Below the pieces are notes generated by a model, which had not been told where the DNA came from, made no database searches, and was given only the letters and a program-made list of their open reading frames with translations. This document shows, piece after piece, positions 31,701 to 39,675 of a stretch of DNA of 64,000 nucleotides; within the stretch, counting starts at the first letter, position 1; every line of letters starts with the position of its first letter. The DNA comes from Gemmatimonadota bacterium. Its GTDB lineage: Bacteria; Gemmatimonadota; Gemmatimonadetes; Gemmatimonadales; GWC2-71-9. Position numbers and translations under genes: made by a program. The DNA lies in the NCBI GenBank assembly GCA_025357945.1, contig JANYLJ010000002.1:48200-112199 (forward strand), given 5' to 3'.

Positions 31701-32039
31701 GGGGGCGGCGGCGGCCGCGGCGCTGCTGGTCCCGCCGCACCGCCGAACTTCGCCGCGCTCGTTGCGGCGATGGATCGCCTACTGAACGGACTCGACAGCG
31801 GCGACATGGCCCCAGCCGAACCCGTCATCCGGGCGTTCACCGCCGGATGCAGCGATCTCAAGACCGCGGCAACAGCCTGGCAGGCGATCAGCACCAAGGA
31901 TCTCGCCGACTTCAACGCGATCCTCGTCAAGCACAGCATCAGCCCGCTCGCGGCACCACCCGCGCTGGCGGTTCCGGTCTGCCGGTCGACGACGTTTGCC
32001 ACACCGGCGCGGAAGGCCGCGCGGGGCGGGAAAGGCTAG
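28731..32039 (+). CDS. Giant exported sortilin/VPS10-like beta-propeller protein, paralogue B
   Basis: 1102 residues, the same length as paralogue A at 22364. It has a signal peptide (LVVAGLLTLAAASP) and begins 18 nt after the kinase stop, with GAGG about 10 nt upstream. Conserved blocks shared with A include GVWKTTSAGTTWYPIFD, KSTDEGLTWQEITGGGLP and LNLPNTSYRD. The Asp-box repeats (KSTDAGKTWTHL, RSTDGGRSWNK, RTRDYGKTWTKI) indicate a two-propeller VPS10-type fold. A Gly-rich insert (GGGRGGGGGRG) lies near residue 985. It probably acts in the periplasm or at the cell surface; biochemical function unknown. Its stop is 25 nt from the convergent pseudokinase gene. Confidence 0.86.
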   Translation: MTARAFSPHRLPAICLVVAGLLTLAAASPLEPSLLAGLVWRNIGPFRGGRVAAVTGVIGETGTFYMGLPLGGVWKTTSAGTTWYPIFDDVKEASSVGAIQVAPSDPNIIYVGMGDLITGGGINEGNGVYKSTDAGKTWTHLGLDETKQIPAILVDPKDPNLVMVAAQGNVRVPSDKRGLYRSTDGGRSWNKTLYVDSITGVQEIAWAFDHPSVMLATTVRHYIAPNAGRGAAAPPPAGPTGTALFKSTDEGLTWQEITGGGLPRLTGRTSIAVAMNTNSSRLFLIGNFGLYRSDDGGTTWRKMAANDRRIANGQNGYNSGVYVDPRNPDVVYTINTSSFKSTDGGNTFTGFKGAPGGDDPQQMWIDPTDGKRMFLGVDQGATISLDGGLTWSSWYNQATAQVYHISVDNSYPYWVYATQQDAGSIASRSRGDLGAITPFDWYPTAGYEFGAIVADPLNPKIVYAGGPSAGIVKITYPSGQWINISPNVDTSLALRKVGNQPLAWSATNPRELLVGFQYLMATTDGGVHWQKISPDLGYPKGVTPPPRTAAGAAGRGAGTPASGPIPGSIESFATSSVAAGTIWVGTNNGLIKVTRNHGMTWDDVTIPDLPNPARADISAIEASHHDPAAAYVAIDYHTTGDYMPYLFRTRDYGKTWTKIVGGLRTDQPSGSFARVIRADTRKAGLLFAGTESSVYVSFNDGDDWQSLMLNLPNTSYRDMVIKDNDLVVGTYGRSFWILDDISPLRQLTPAIAAEPAHLFKPGDAIRVRRNVNGDTPFPPEVPHAENPPPGAVIYYYLGAKPAGDITLDVVDAAGKTVRHLSSTLIPPLSEPPPVLPDFWLEKPKPMPTAVGTNRINWNIRYDSPPALSHTYEINANPAETPASPEGPLALPGVYTVKLTANGKAYAQTVTVTNDPRSPATTADLRAQHDLQMNLYDGAKEAWDGYNQVTTMRTAAAAVSRDNPGAEITAAVKTFDSTLARIGGNGAGGGRGGGGGRGAAGPAAPPNFAALVAAMDRLLNGLDSGDMAPAEPVIRAFTAGCSDLKTAATAWQAISTKDLADFNAILVKHSISPLAAPPALAVPVCRSTTFATPARKAARGGKG

Positions 32040-32064
32040 CTGGGGTACGCGAGGCCGTTCGGGG

Positions 32065-32910
32065 TCACAGGCGCGATTGCAGTAGTGCGAACAACAGGAG
32101 GATCGCGGCGCCGACCACCAGCCAGGCGACCCCGCGCGGCGGGCGAACGTCGTGCACTCCTACGTCGACGATCGACCCAAGCGGGCTGGAACGACGGGTC
32201 GGCACCGCATCGAGCGCGTCGAGGATCGCCTCGGCGCGCTGGGGCCGATGACGCGGGTCGGGTGCACGCAGGTGCGCGCACAGCGCATCGAGACTCGGCG
32301 CCACACCGCGCCTGATCATCGACAACGGCCGCGCTGACCGACGCTCCACCTCACCACTCAGCAGCGACCAGGCCACCTCACCCAACGCGTCGAGGTCGTC
32401 GCGCACGGACCCTCCCAGCGTCTGCCCCACGCCGCCAAGCCGCAGGCCCGCACTGCCGATGCGAACGGTGCCCAGGTCGATCGCACCGTGGGTGATGCCG
32501 CGTCGGTGCATCGCGGCCAGGGCGCGCGCGAGATCCCGAATCGCCGAAACTCCCTCAGCGAGCGGCACCCGCCCGGCCGCCAACCGATCGCCCACCGACG
32601 GCAGCACTGACACCGCGTCCATGACCCAGGTCCGACCGTCGAGGTTGCCGGCAGCAAGCGGTAGGTCGACGACACCGTGCTCGAGCTCGCGCAGACGGCT
32701 TACCCGACACTGCATCGCGTCCGGGTCGGGACCGCCGGGGGGCGCCTGATGAAGCGTAACAACGACCGGAATACCGCCATCACGGGTGGACGCGGCAAAC
32801 GCCCGGCGGTCAACGCCACCCAGAATCTCCTCGCCGAGCTCGGCGCGATCGCCGAGGCTGAGCTGGAGACGTTGGCGCATGGCAACATTGACCAGGACGG
32901 CGTCCGGCAT
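32065..32910 (-). CDS. Membrane-anchored pseudokinase-like protein
   Basis: About 281 residues from the ATG at 32910 (MPDAVLVNV); an in-frame TTG at 32979 would add 23. The body resembles a degenerate Ser/Thr kinase. LARALAAMHRRGITHGAIDL occupies the place of the catalytic loop, but HRD is replaced by HGA (His at about residue 141). The DFG position reads LGGVG. DDLDALGEVAWSLLSGE matches the subdomain IX block of bacterial kinases, and DPRHRPQRAEAILDAL the C-lobe end. With no catalytic Asp and no metal-binding Asp it should be inactive. The C-terminus is a single membrane span (GVAWLVVGAAILLLFALL). It lies downstream of the HEAT/anti-sigma/sigma genes on the same strand, with a 91-nt gap. Confidence 0.68.
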   Translation of the reverse strand: MPDAVLVNVAMRQRLQLSLGDRAELGEEILGGVDRRAFAASTRDGGIPVVVTLHQAPPGGPDPDAMQCRVSRLRELEHGVVDLPLAAGNLDGRTWVMDAVSVLPSVGDRLAAGRVPLAEGVSAIRDLARALAAMHRRGITHGAIDLGTVRIGSAGLRLGGVGQTLGGSVRDDLDALGEVAWSLLSGEVERRSARPLSMIRRGVAPSLDALCAHLRAPDPRHRPQRAEAILDALDAVPTRRSSPLGSIVDVGVHDVRPPRGVAWLVVGAAILLLFALLQSRL

Positions 32911-33001
32911 CACCGCCAGTTGGGCAGCAACCGTGCCACCGACGGGACCCCCAACGGAATGTCTCAATATGCAACACAATCGCCGGCGTCCCGTTGATTT
33001 G

Positions 33002-34099
33002 TCAGCGGTCGATCAACCCCTTCAACGCCTCCTTCACCCGCGGATCATCGGTGCGTGACAGCGCCGACACGGCCTGGCGACGGCGGCTGGCCGTTTCGGT
33101 CGGCGACCGCGCGAGGGCGAGCAACCAATCGGTGTTTTCGCTGCCGCCGCCGTTCGCGATGGTGTTGATCATCGCGTTGCGCTCCTGATCAGTGTTCACC
33201 GACGGATAGAGATCGCGCAACAACTTGTAGTCCGACGCCACGGCGTACTCGTTGCCGATGCCGCGAATCGCCGCAGCACGACTCTCCTCGGGCAACTCAG
33301 CGCGGTGCACCGCCGCGCGCACAAACTGGCGGGCGCGCGGGTCGCCGGAATTGGTCAGCGACTGAAAGGCCTGCTTCGCGATCCAGCTGTCGGCATCACC
33401 AGCGAACGTGAGCAGGAGTGGAATCCCCTCGCCACGGTCGAAATTGCCCAGGGTGTTCAGTGCCTGACGGCGGATCGTCTCGCTCTCGTTGCGGTCGCGC
33501 ACGAGGCCGTCGAGGGTCCGCTGCACGGTGGCGGCACCGACACCGCCCTGCTCCGCCCGCCGACGCGCCAGCCACGAAATCGCGCTGCCGCGAATGTCGC
33601 GGGAGCGCATCGGGTCGCGGGCGAGCTGGCTGAGCTGCGGCGTGACGACGGCGCTGTCGGCGAGCATCGCCGGCTGGATCGCGTCACGCGCCGGCCGGCC
33701 TTCCAGCGTGCCGGCAAGCCCGATCAGGTACGCCGCCGCATCGCGAGCGGACACGGTACCCAGGTCCCGGCCAGCCTCGGGATCATTGGCGAGCGGACCG
33801 GCGTAGGTCTCGATCTTCACGATCTCGCGCCCTGCCCGGACGATCACGGCACGCACCGGTCCCTTGGCGCAATTCTCGTCGCCGCCCATGCCGTTGTTGT
33901 AGCTACCGTAGTATCCCATTTCGCCGGCGCGATAGAAGTTGCGGCCGTTGCCGCACACACCCTCGCGCGCCGCGAAGTGAAACTGCACCGTACCGTCGCC
34001 GGCGCTGGCCACCAGCCGGTCGACCGATTGCGACGCCGCGACTGACGGCGTGCCAGCCAGCACGGCACCCCAAAGCGCGACTTTGAGTGAGCGGTTCAT
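33002..34099 (-). CDS. Exported HEAT-repeat protein (365 aa)
   Basis: The signal peptide (VALWGAVLAGTPSVAASQ) is followed by an N-terminal module with two Cys (REGVCGNG and DENCAKG, residues about 48 and 77) that could form a disulfide. The rest (about residue 130 to the end) is HEAT/PBS-lyase-like helical repeats such as IRRQALNTLGNFDRGEGIPLLL, SRAAAIRGIG and RRRQAVSALSRTDDPRVKEAL. Its ATG shares one base with the TGA of the preceding gene (TGATG), so translation is coupled. Probably a periplasmic binding or scaffold protein; partner unknown. Confidence 0.8.
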   Translation of the reverse strand: MNRSLKVALWGAVLAGTPSVAASQSVDRLVASAGDGTVQFHFAAREGVCGNGRNFYRAGEMGYYGSYNNGMGGDENCAKGPVRAVIVRAGREIVKIETYAGPLANDPEAGRDLGTVSARDAAAYLIGLAGTLEGRPARDAIQPAMLADSAVVTPQLSQLARDPMRSRDIRGSAISWLARRRAEQGGVGAATVQRTLDGLVRDRNESETIRRQALNTLGNFDRGEGIPLLLTFAGDADSWIAKQAFQSLTNSGDPRARQFVRAAVHRAELPEESRAAAIRGIGNEYAVASDYKLLRDLYPSVNTDQERNAMINTIANGGGSENTDWLLALARSPTETASRRRQAVSALSRTDDPRVKEALKGLIDR

Positions 34100-35721
34100 C
34101 AGTGATCCACCAGTTGGAGCAGGAGTTTGCTGGCACGGGGGTCCTTGCTGCGCGACAGAATGCTGATCGCGTGCCGGCGCATTTCGACGTCGGTGCCGTT
34201 CTTGGCGATGTCGACGATCTTGTCGAGTGCTTCCGGTTCCTTACGTTCCGACAGAAGATCGATCACGGTCCGGCGGATCGGGCGCTGCGATGACGCATCG
34301 TACATCTTGGTGAGCGTCACGACATCCATGGTCCGGCCGACACGCTCAAGCGCGGCGGTGCGCGAGTCGAGCGACTCGTCCTCGTTGCGTACCAGCGCCA
34401 GCAACCACTGACTGTTAGCGTCACCGCCGGCACGCGACAGCGCCGATACAATGCGTTCCTTGATGCGAGCACTGGTGGTTGTCGCGTACAGGGAGCGCAG
34501 CCAGGTCGCGTCCTCGGCCGTCATCCGGTCGCGGTCGAGACCGTCGATGACGCTGGTGCGCAGCGATTCATCGGCAACGTTGTTCTCGACGAGCGTGCGG
34601 ATTTCGGTACGGGCGCGTGGGTTGGTGCTCTGCGCCAGCGCGCGGACGGCGGCGCGTTGCACCTGCCTGTCGTCGTTCGCGCGGGCCAGCTCGATCACCG
34701 CGTTCACGGCGGCGCCGGTCTGCACGCGGATCAGGTACTCCAGTGCGGCCACCCGGACGCTAGCCGAGGGATCGGACTTGGCGACCGGGATCAGCGTGTT
34801 AGCTGCCGCATCATCGTGCTTGTTCCCCACAAGCATCACGGCGTTGCGCCGCAATGGAACCGAGCATTCATCGCGATTGGTCAGGATCTTGACCGCCATC
34901 TGACGACCGGTTTCGGGATCGTTCTGCATCAGCGCGCTGAGCGCTTCGGCCTTGACCGACTGCTCTTCCTGGTCGCAGGCGTTGCCGCCAGCTGCCAGCG
35001 CGCGCTTCACCGCAGGGTCGTTCGCCAAACCGCGCGACGAGAGTACGTTGGCGATCCGTGCGGCGAGTCCGGCGGCGTCGTTGTTCTGGCCTCGCTGGTT
35101 GGTCCAGTCGCTGTAAGCCATCGTCGTCGCGGTTCGGTTACCGCTCGTGCCAATACCGACACCGGTGCCCGCGCTCGCGCTGCTGCCCGTATTCGCGTTG
35201 TGTTGCCGGTCGTTCGGGCTCGGTTTCCGCGCCTCGAGCACGCCGAGCGCTTCCTGCAGCTCGGGCGTCCCACCGATCCGGTAGAGCGAAAACGCCTGGT
35301 AGTACTGCGCGTCGGCGATGTACACCGAGGTGGTGTACTTCTGCGGCAACGACTTGAACAGTTCTGCCGCCTTGCGATAGTCGCCGCGATTGAACTGGTC
35401 GCGTGCCATGCGATAGAGCGAGTCGGCCGGATCCTGTTGCGCCCAGGCAACCGGACCGTCGGACCGCCACCCGCTCAGCGTGCTCAACCTGCTCAGGTCC
35501 GAGAACGAGTAGGAGAGGTTGTCGAAGGTGTAGTTCAACGAGGTCCGAAGGTCGGAGTCGACATTCGGGCTCACGTCCACCCATCGGCGCATCGATGTCG
35601 ACGGCCACGTCACCGCTCGCGGCTTCACTGCTGGCACAGGCGGCTGGACGGGGCGTACCGGCACCTGCGCCGACAGGGTGGCGGCGAGCAATATCGGAGT
35701 GAAGAGAAGTGCACGTGTCAT
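34099..35721 (-). CDS. Exported TPR/HEAT-repeat protein (540 aa)
   Basis: The ATG at 35721 has AAGGA 6 nt upstream and begins a signal peptide (ALLFTPILLAATLSAQ); the open frame upstream of it is a shadow. The mature protein has a TPR-like pair (LYRMARDQFNRGDYRKAAEL, residues about 100-150), then a Gly/Ser/Thr/Asn linker (about 165-190). A long C-terminal array of HEAT repeats follows (QRAAVRALAQSTNPRARTEI, MRRHAISILSRSKDPRAS). These repeats match the ones of the next gene, so the two are probably related by duplication. It lies 10 nt downstream of the anti-sigma gene and is presumably controlled by the neighbouring sigma factor. Confidence 0.8.
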   Translation of the reverse strand: MTRALLFTPILLAATLSAQVPVRPVQPPVPAVKPRAVTWPSTSMRRWVDVSPNVDSDLRTSLNYTFDNLSYSFSDLSRLSTLSGWRSDGPVAWAQQDPADSLYRMARDQFNRGDYRKAAELFKSLPQKYTTSVYIADAQYYQAFSLYRIGGTPELQEALGVLEARKPSPNDRQHNANTGSSASAGTGVGIGTSGNRTATTMAYSDWTNQRGQNNDAAGLAARIANVLSSRGLANDPAVKRALAAGGNACDQEEQSVKAEALSALMQNDPETGRQMAVKILTNRDECSVPLRRNAVMLVGNKHDDAAANTLIPVAKSDPSASVRVAALEYLIRVQTGAAVNAVIELARANDDRQVQRAAVRALAQSTNPRARTEIRTLVENNVADESLRTSVIDGLDRDRMTAEDATWLRSLYATTTSARIKERIVSALSRAGGDANSQWLLALVRNEDESLDSRTAALERVGRTMDVVTLTKMYDASSQRPIRRTVIDLLSERKEPEALDKIVDIAKNGTDVEMRRHAISILSRSKDPRASKLLLQLVDH

Positions 35722-35731
35722 GGCGATTCCT

Positions 35732-36331
35732 TTAAAAGTCATCAAGAGGGAGATCGGCTGCCGCAGAGCGGAGCCGCGGCACGATGTCGTGCTGGTCGAT
35801 TGCGGTCTGGATGAACCGGATCTCATCGCGACGATGGCGCGGATCGAATCGGGCAACTTGCGCCAGGACCAGTTCGAGGTCCTGCAGCAGGTTGTGAAGG
35901 TGGGCGTCCGATCCCACCGGCGACTCGAGCAGGAGTCGAGTCGTCGTCAGCAGTCGCGCGGCTTCGCGGCTGACCGCCGAGTCCGGCCCCGTGCTGTCGG
36001 CGGGGATGGCCACGAGCAGCACCGCAGTGCGTCCCAGCAACTCACCCATGGCGCGCTGGTTCGGATCATTGACCGAAACGGACAACATCGACGGTGTGGC
36101 AACGGGAACGCCCGCGCGCTGCGCCGAGTACCTGCCACCCAGCACACCGACCACCAGCGCCGCTGCGGCCGCGATCCCGACCGTGACCCACCCCGGCGAT
36201 CGCCACCGTGACGGCTGCGCGAAGCCTTGCGCCGCCACGGCCGTCCAGATCTCGTCGAGCGGCGGGTTCGTCGGGACGCGCCAGTGCTTCGAGGCGTCAT
36301 CGAGCAGGTCGTCCAGTTCCTTCTCATTCAT
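35732..36331 (-). CDS. Membrane anti-sigma factor candidate
   Basis: A 199-residue protein from the ATG at 36331, with AAGGAG 7 nt upstream. The gene overlaps the sigma-factor gene by 8 nt. Residues 1 to about 50 are cytoplasmic and acidic (MNEKELDDLLDDASKHW), followed by a single membrane span (WVTVGIAAAAALVVGVLGG) and an extracytoplasmic helical domain of about 120 residues. The topology and position are those of anti-sigma factors, but the zinc-binding H-x3-C-x2-C motif of ZAS-type anti-sigmas is absent. The call is by context and topology, not by a signature domain. Confidence 0.65.
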   Translation of the reverse strand: MNEKELDDLLDDASKHWRVPTNPPLDEIWTAVAAQGFAQPSRWRSPGWVTVGIAAAAALVVGVLGGRYSAQRAGVPVATPSMLSVSVNDPNQRAMGELLGRTAVLLVAIPADSTGPDSAVSREAARLLTTTRLLLESPVGSDAHLHNLLQDLELVLAQVARFDPRHRRDEIRFIQTAIDQHDIVPRLRSAAADLPLDDF

Positions 36332-36908
36332 TGTGGTACTCCTTGCCATGACTCGCGAGCATCTCCCGCAACTTCGCTCGCGCTTCGAACACTCGACTCT
36401 TGCTCGTCCCTTCCGCGATCCCGAGCGCCGTAGCGATCTCGACGTGGGTGTACCCCTCGATCGCATGCATCACCAGCGCAATCCGCAGTGTATCCGGCAG
36501 TGCTTCGATCGCCGTGGTAAGCGCCGCATGCAATACCGGGTCCCGGTCCGGCGCCCCCACGCTGTGCTCGTGCGCGTTATCCAACTCGACTTCGCGACCG
36601 CGGAATCGCTTGACCTTGCGCAGCGTATTGAGGCAGGTGGTCACCGCCACCCGGTGCAGCCAGGTCGTGAACGCCGCCTCGCCGCGAAACTGTCGCAGCT
36701 GCCGGAACACGCGAACGAACACATCCTGGGTCAGGTCCCCCGCCAGATCCCGGTCGCCGCACATCCGGAACGCCAGGCGGTACACCCGTGCGGCATGCCG
36801 GTCGTACAGCTCGCGCGCTGCCGCCAAGTCCCCCGCCGTCGCACGGGCGATGAGGGACGTATCCCCGTCGTCGGGCGTCGGTACCACGGCAAGTTGGGCG
36901 TTCAGCAT
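36324..36908 (-). CDS. ECF-type RNA polymerase sigma factor
   Basis: 194 residues from the ATG at 36908 (MLNAQLAVVP); the frame extends to a TTG at 36941 without better support. Region 2 is evident: YDRHAARVYRLAFRMCGD, DLTQDVFVRVFRQLRQF and FTTWLHRVAVTTCLN. The region 4 helix-turn-helix is EGYTHVEIATALGIAEGTSK followed by SRVFEARAKLRE. There is no region 1 or 3, the mark of an extracytoplasmic-function sigma. Its last codons overlap the anti-sigma gene. It probably controls the two downstream HEAT-protein genes and itself; the target promoters were not identified. Confidence 0.93.
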   Translation of the reverse strand: MLNAQLAVVPTPDDGDTSLIARATAGDLAAARELYDRHAARVYRLAFRMCGDRDLAGDLTQDVFVRVFRQLRQFRGEAAFTTWLHRVAVTTCLNTLRKVKRFRGREVELDNAHEHSVGAPDRDPVLHAALTTAIEALPDTLRIALVMHAIEGYTHVEIATALGIAEGTSKSRVFEARAKLREMLASHGKEYHNE

Positions 36909-37042
36909 TGTCTGGCAGGATTGGACACGGGGTACCCCCAAAGGGTTCAGCGGCCCGGGGCGACGTTAGCTTACCGGCCACTCACGACCCCCGCCGGACG
37001 ATGTCCGGCATCGCCCCACGGTCGCGCCCCGCACGAGGGTCG

Positions 37043-38728
37043 ATGGCGAAGCGTCGCACCACCACCACTCTCCCCGCCGCCACCGCGCCGAAGCCCGCCG
37101 CGATTGCCGCTCGCCCCGCTCGGTTCGGGGCGGTCGACATCCTGGCCCTCGTCGCGGCACTCCTCTGCCTCGCGGTCGGTTACCTATCGCGGTTGGCACT
37201 CAACCCGGATGGGGTATCGTACCTCGACCTTGCTACCGCGATACAGCGGGGCGATTGGCTGCACTTCGTGCAAGGATACTGGTCGCCGCTCTTTCCCCTC
37301 GTCACCGGGCTGATCGGCGTGGCGACCGGGGCCAGCGGCTCGGAGCTGGTACCGGTCACCCACGCCATCAACGCCGTCGCAGCGGTGGCCGGTGTGTTCG
37401 TCCTCTGGCGGTGGGGTCGCGCCGCAGCGCCCGCACGACCAGGCTTCGGTCAACTCGCGATCGCCGCATTCCTGCTCTGCAGCGCCGGGCTGCCACGAGT
37501 CGAAGCGGTTACGCCGGATATCCTTTCGCTGCTGGTCGCGATCTGGCTCAGCCGCGAATTGTTGATGCGGGACGGTGAGCGCTGGCTGCTCACCGGCGTG
37601 CTCTTCGGCGTCGCGTTCCTCGTCAAGACGAGCGCGTGGCCTTGGCTGCTCATCGCCGTGCCGCTGCGTCTCTGGGGGGCGCCGGATGCATTGGCGCGGC
37701 GCCGGGTGTGGTGGTCAACAGCGACGTGCGCGCTGGTGATGCTCGGATGGATTGTGCCGATGAGCGTGAAGGCCGGCCGGCCGACGCTCGGTTCGTCAGG
37801 ACGCCTGAACTATTCCTGGTATATCGACGCCAATTCGTCGCGATTGCCTGACGGCGACAATGGCGTCAACACGGCGTATCGTGACGTACCGGTCGGCAAC
37901 GGACAGCACATCACCGTGGCGACCTTCGATGACGCCGCGCGCTGGACATACCAGCCGTGGGGTGACCCGACGGCGTGGTCCGAGAAGGTCGTCTCCGACG
38001 TCGGCCGGGCGCCCACAACAGCCGAGCTGTTGGGCTACTGGCTGCGCATGTTCGGCCGCGTGTTCGGGTTGTGGCTGCTGCCGATGATGCTCACGGCGAT
38101 GGTACCCGCCTACCTGTTGCACCGCCGCCCCGGGATCTGGCGCGACCTGATGACCACCCAACGCGATGCGCTCGTCGTCGCGGTGCTCGGCCTCGCGGGC
38201 CTGTTCCAGTTCGTCGCGATTCACGCCGAGCCGCGGCTGATCGCGCCGTACGGCATCATGCTGGCGCTCGGCACGATCTGGTGGTGCACCGCGGTACCGC
38301 CGGACCCGGCGCCGAGCCGCGGCTTCAGCCGCGGACCGACCGCCCTGCGCCACCTCCTCGGCTGGGTCGGCATCGCGACGGCGCTGGCGTTTGCGGTACC
38401 CAAGTTCATCGACGGCGTTGCGTCGACCGCACGCCTGCTCGAAACAACGAGCAGACTCGACGCGCTCCGACAGCGACTGACGTTCGCTGAGTCCGGCACG
38501 CCACAGATCGCCGTCGTCGGGCCGGCGGCGCCGGTGCTGAGCGCGGCCTACTGGACCGGCGTGCATGTGGCAATGCAGATTCCACCCCGCTCCGCCGAAC
38601 TGCTGAACTCCCTTCCGACGGACCAGCAGGCCGCCGTGCTGGCGTCGTTGTTCAGCGGGCGCGTTCAGGTGATCTGGAAAACGTCCGCGGATGGCGGCGT
38701 GCAGATGCTGATGGTACCGAAACCGTAG
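37043..38728 (+). CDS. Polytopic membrane protein, GT-C (PMT/ArnT-like) glycosyltransferase candidate
   Basis: About 561 residues from the ATG at 37043 (MAKRRTTTTL), with GAGGG 4-5 nt upstream. The frame is open from 36908, and an ATG at 37001 is an alternative. A basic N-tail is followed by ten or more predicted membrane spans. The first external loop contains NPDGVSYLDLA and QGYWSPLFPLV, which resemble the acidic-residue loop of GT-C transferases using polyprenyl-phosphate sugars. A soluble C-terminal domain of about 90 residues follows the last span. The gene is divergent from the sigma gene. Donor and acceptor unknown. Confidence 0.72.
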   Translation: MAKRRTTTTLPAATAPKPAAIAARPARFGAVDILALVAALLCLAVGYLSRLALNPDGVSYLDLATAIQRGDWLHFVQGYWSPLFPLVTGLIGVATGASGSELVPVTHAINAVAAVAGVFVLWRWGRAAAPARPGFGQLAIAAFLLCSAGLPRVEAVTPDILSLLVAIWLSRELLMRDGERWLLTGVLFGVAFLVKTSAWPWLLIAVPLRLWGAPDALARRRVWWSTATCALVMLGWIVPMSVKAGRPTLGSSGRLNYSWYIDANSSRLPDGDNGVNTAYRDVPVGNGQHITVATFDDAARWTYQPWGDPTAWSEKVVSDVGRAPTTAELLGYWLRMFGRVFGLWLLPMMLTAMVPAYLLHRRPGIWRDLMTTQRDALVVAVLGLAGLFQFVAIHAEPRLIAPYGIMLALGTIWWCTAVPPDPAPSRGFSRGPTALRHLLGWVGIATALAFAVPKFIDGVASTARLLETTSRLDALRQRLTFAESGTPQIAVVGPAAPVLSAAYWTGVHVAMQIPPRSAELLNSLPTDQQAAVLASLFSGRVQVIWKTSADGGVQMLMVPKP

Positions 38729-38775
38729 CAATAACCCAGGTCGAAGGCGACCGCCCACCGCCACAAGAGGATCGC

Positions 38776-39168
38776 ATGACGAGCACAGCAATGCAGGCGC
38801 AAAGCGTTACCCCGAATATCACCGTGGGCGACTTGGCGCGCAGCATCAAGTTCTACACCGACGGGCTCGGGTTTGAAATCGTGAACAGGCACGAACGAGA
38901 GGGCGTCCTCCGCTACGTCGAACTGAAGGGTGGCGAGGCGCATCTCGGCCTCGGAATGGACGATTTTGCGAAAGGACGCGATCGCGTCAAGGGCACCGGA
39001 CTGCGGATCTCGATCACCACGGCCCAGGACATCAATGCGCTCGCCGAACGGGCGAAGAAGGCCGGCATCACGTTCGACGAAGGGCCGGCCCCTCTGCCGT
39101 GGGGTCCGATGGGGTTTTCGGTGACCGATCCCGACGGCTTCAAGCTGACGATCGCGAATCCCCGCTAG
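38776..39168 (+). CDS. VOC-fold (glyoxalase/bleomycin-resistance family) protein
   Basis: A 130-residue single-domain vicinal oxygen chelate protein. The first beta-alpha-beta module reads TPNITVGDLARSIKFYTDGL and includes RYVELKGGEAHLGLG. The second ends in MGFSVTDPDGFKLTIAN, which has the family's metal-ligand position. AGAGG precedes the ATG. It follows the membrane protein gene by 47 nt and could share its transcript. Members include lyases, dioxygenases and antibiotic-binding proteins; the role here is not determinable. Confidence 0.85.
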   Translation: MTSTAMQAQSVTPNITVGDLARSIKFYTDGLGFEIVNRHEREGVLRYVELKGGEAHLGLGMDDFAKGRDRVKGTGLRISITTAQDINALAERAKKAGITFDEGPAPLPWGPMGFSVTDPDGFKLTIANPR

Positions 39169-39274
39169 CAATCGGGACTCCGTGGGGCGCGGTCAATTCG
39201 CTGCGCCTCGCGAGGCCCGGTCTCGGCATCAATCCCCGCGCTCCTTGCGCCCGACACGGTCGCTGACCGATTCC

Positions 39275-39304
39275 TTGGCACGTTTTCCCCGAGTCCACTA
39301 TACT
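39275..39304 (+). promoter_or_regulatory. Sigma-70-type promoter
   Basis: TTGGCA at 39275-39280 and TATACT at 39299-39304 are separated by 18 nt, close to the housekeeping consensus. The pair is 45 nt upstream of the GTG of the CPxCG protein gene in an otherwise featureless 180-bp gap. It is one of the few clear promoter-like pairs in the window. Confidence 0.55.
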
Positions 39305-39348
39305 GTGCCGCGGCCAGCTTCTGGCCACGCTCTGGAATCGGGGACACC

Positions 39349-39615
39349 GTGGGATACGATGGCGATGACGAGGACCAGGACGACCGTGACCGGCAAGATC
39401 CCGGCGAGGACGACGCCGGCACCGATCCGGGGATGCAGACGGACGCGGAGGTGACCTGCCCGTATTGCGGCGAGGTGGTACAGATCACCCTCGATCCGGA
39501 CAGCGGATCGGCGCAGGAGTACGTCGAGGACTGCGAAGTCTGTTGTCGGCCGTGGAACGTCCAGGTCAACTACGACGAAACGGGCAAGGCCGAGGTCACG
39601 GTCGAGCAGGGTTGA
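39349..39615 (+). CDS. CPxCG-motif cysteine-rich small protein
   Basis: An 88-residue protein from the GTG at 39349; an internal ATG at 39433 would start closer to the conserved part. The first 28 residues are very acidic (DGDDEDQDDRD). The conserved core is TCPYCGEVVQITLDP, then EYVEDCEVCCRPWNV. Together these hold a CPYC and a CEVCC cluster that probably binds one zinc. This matches the small CPXCG-motif family found in many proteobacteria, of unknown function. Confidence 0.85.
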   Translation: MGYDGDDEDQDDRDRQDPGEDDAGTDPGMQTDAEVTCPYCGEVVQITLDPDSGSAQEYVEDCEVCCRPWNVQVNYDETGKAEVTVEQG

Positions 39616-39675
39616 CCGTCGGACGTTTCACTTATGACGGGCGGCGAGCCAGGCAACTGCGGTTGCCGGGCGCAG

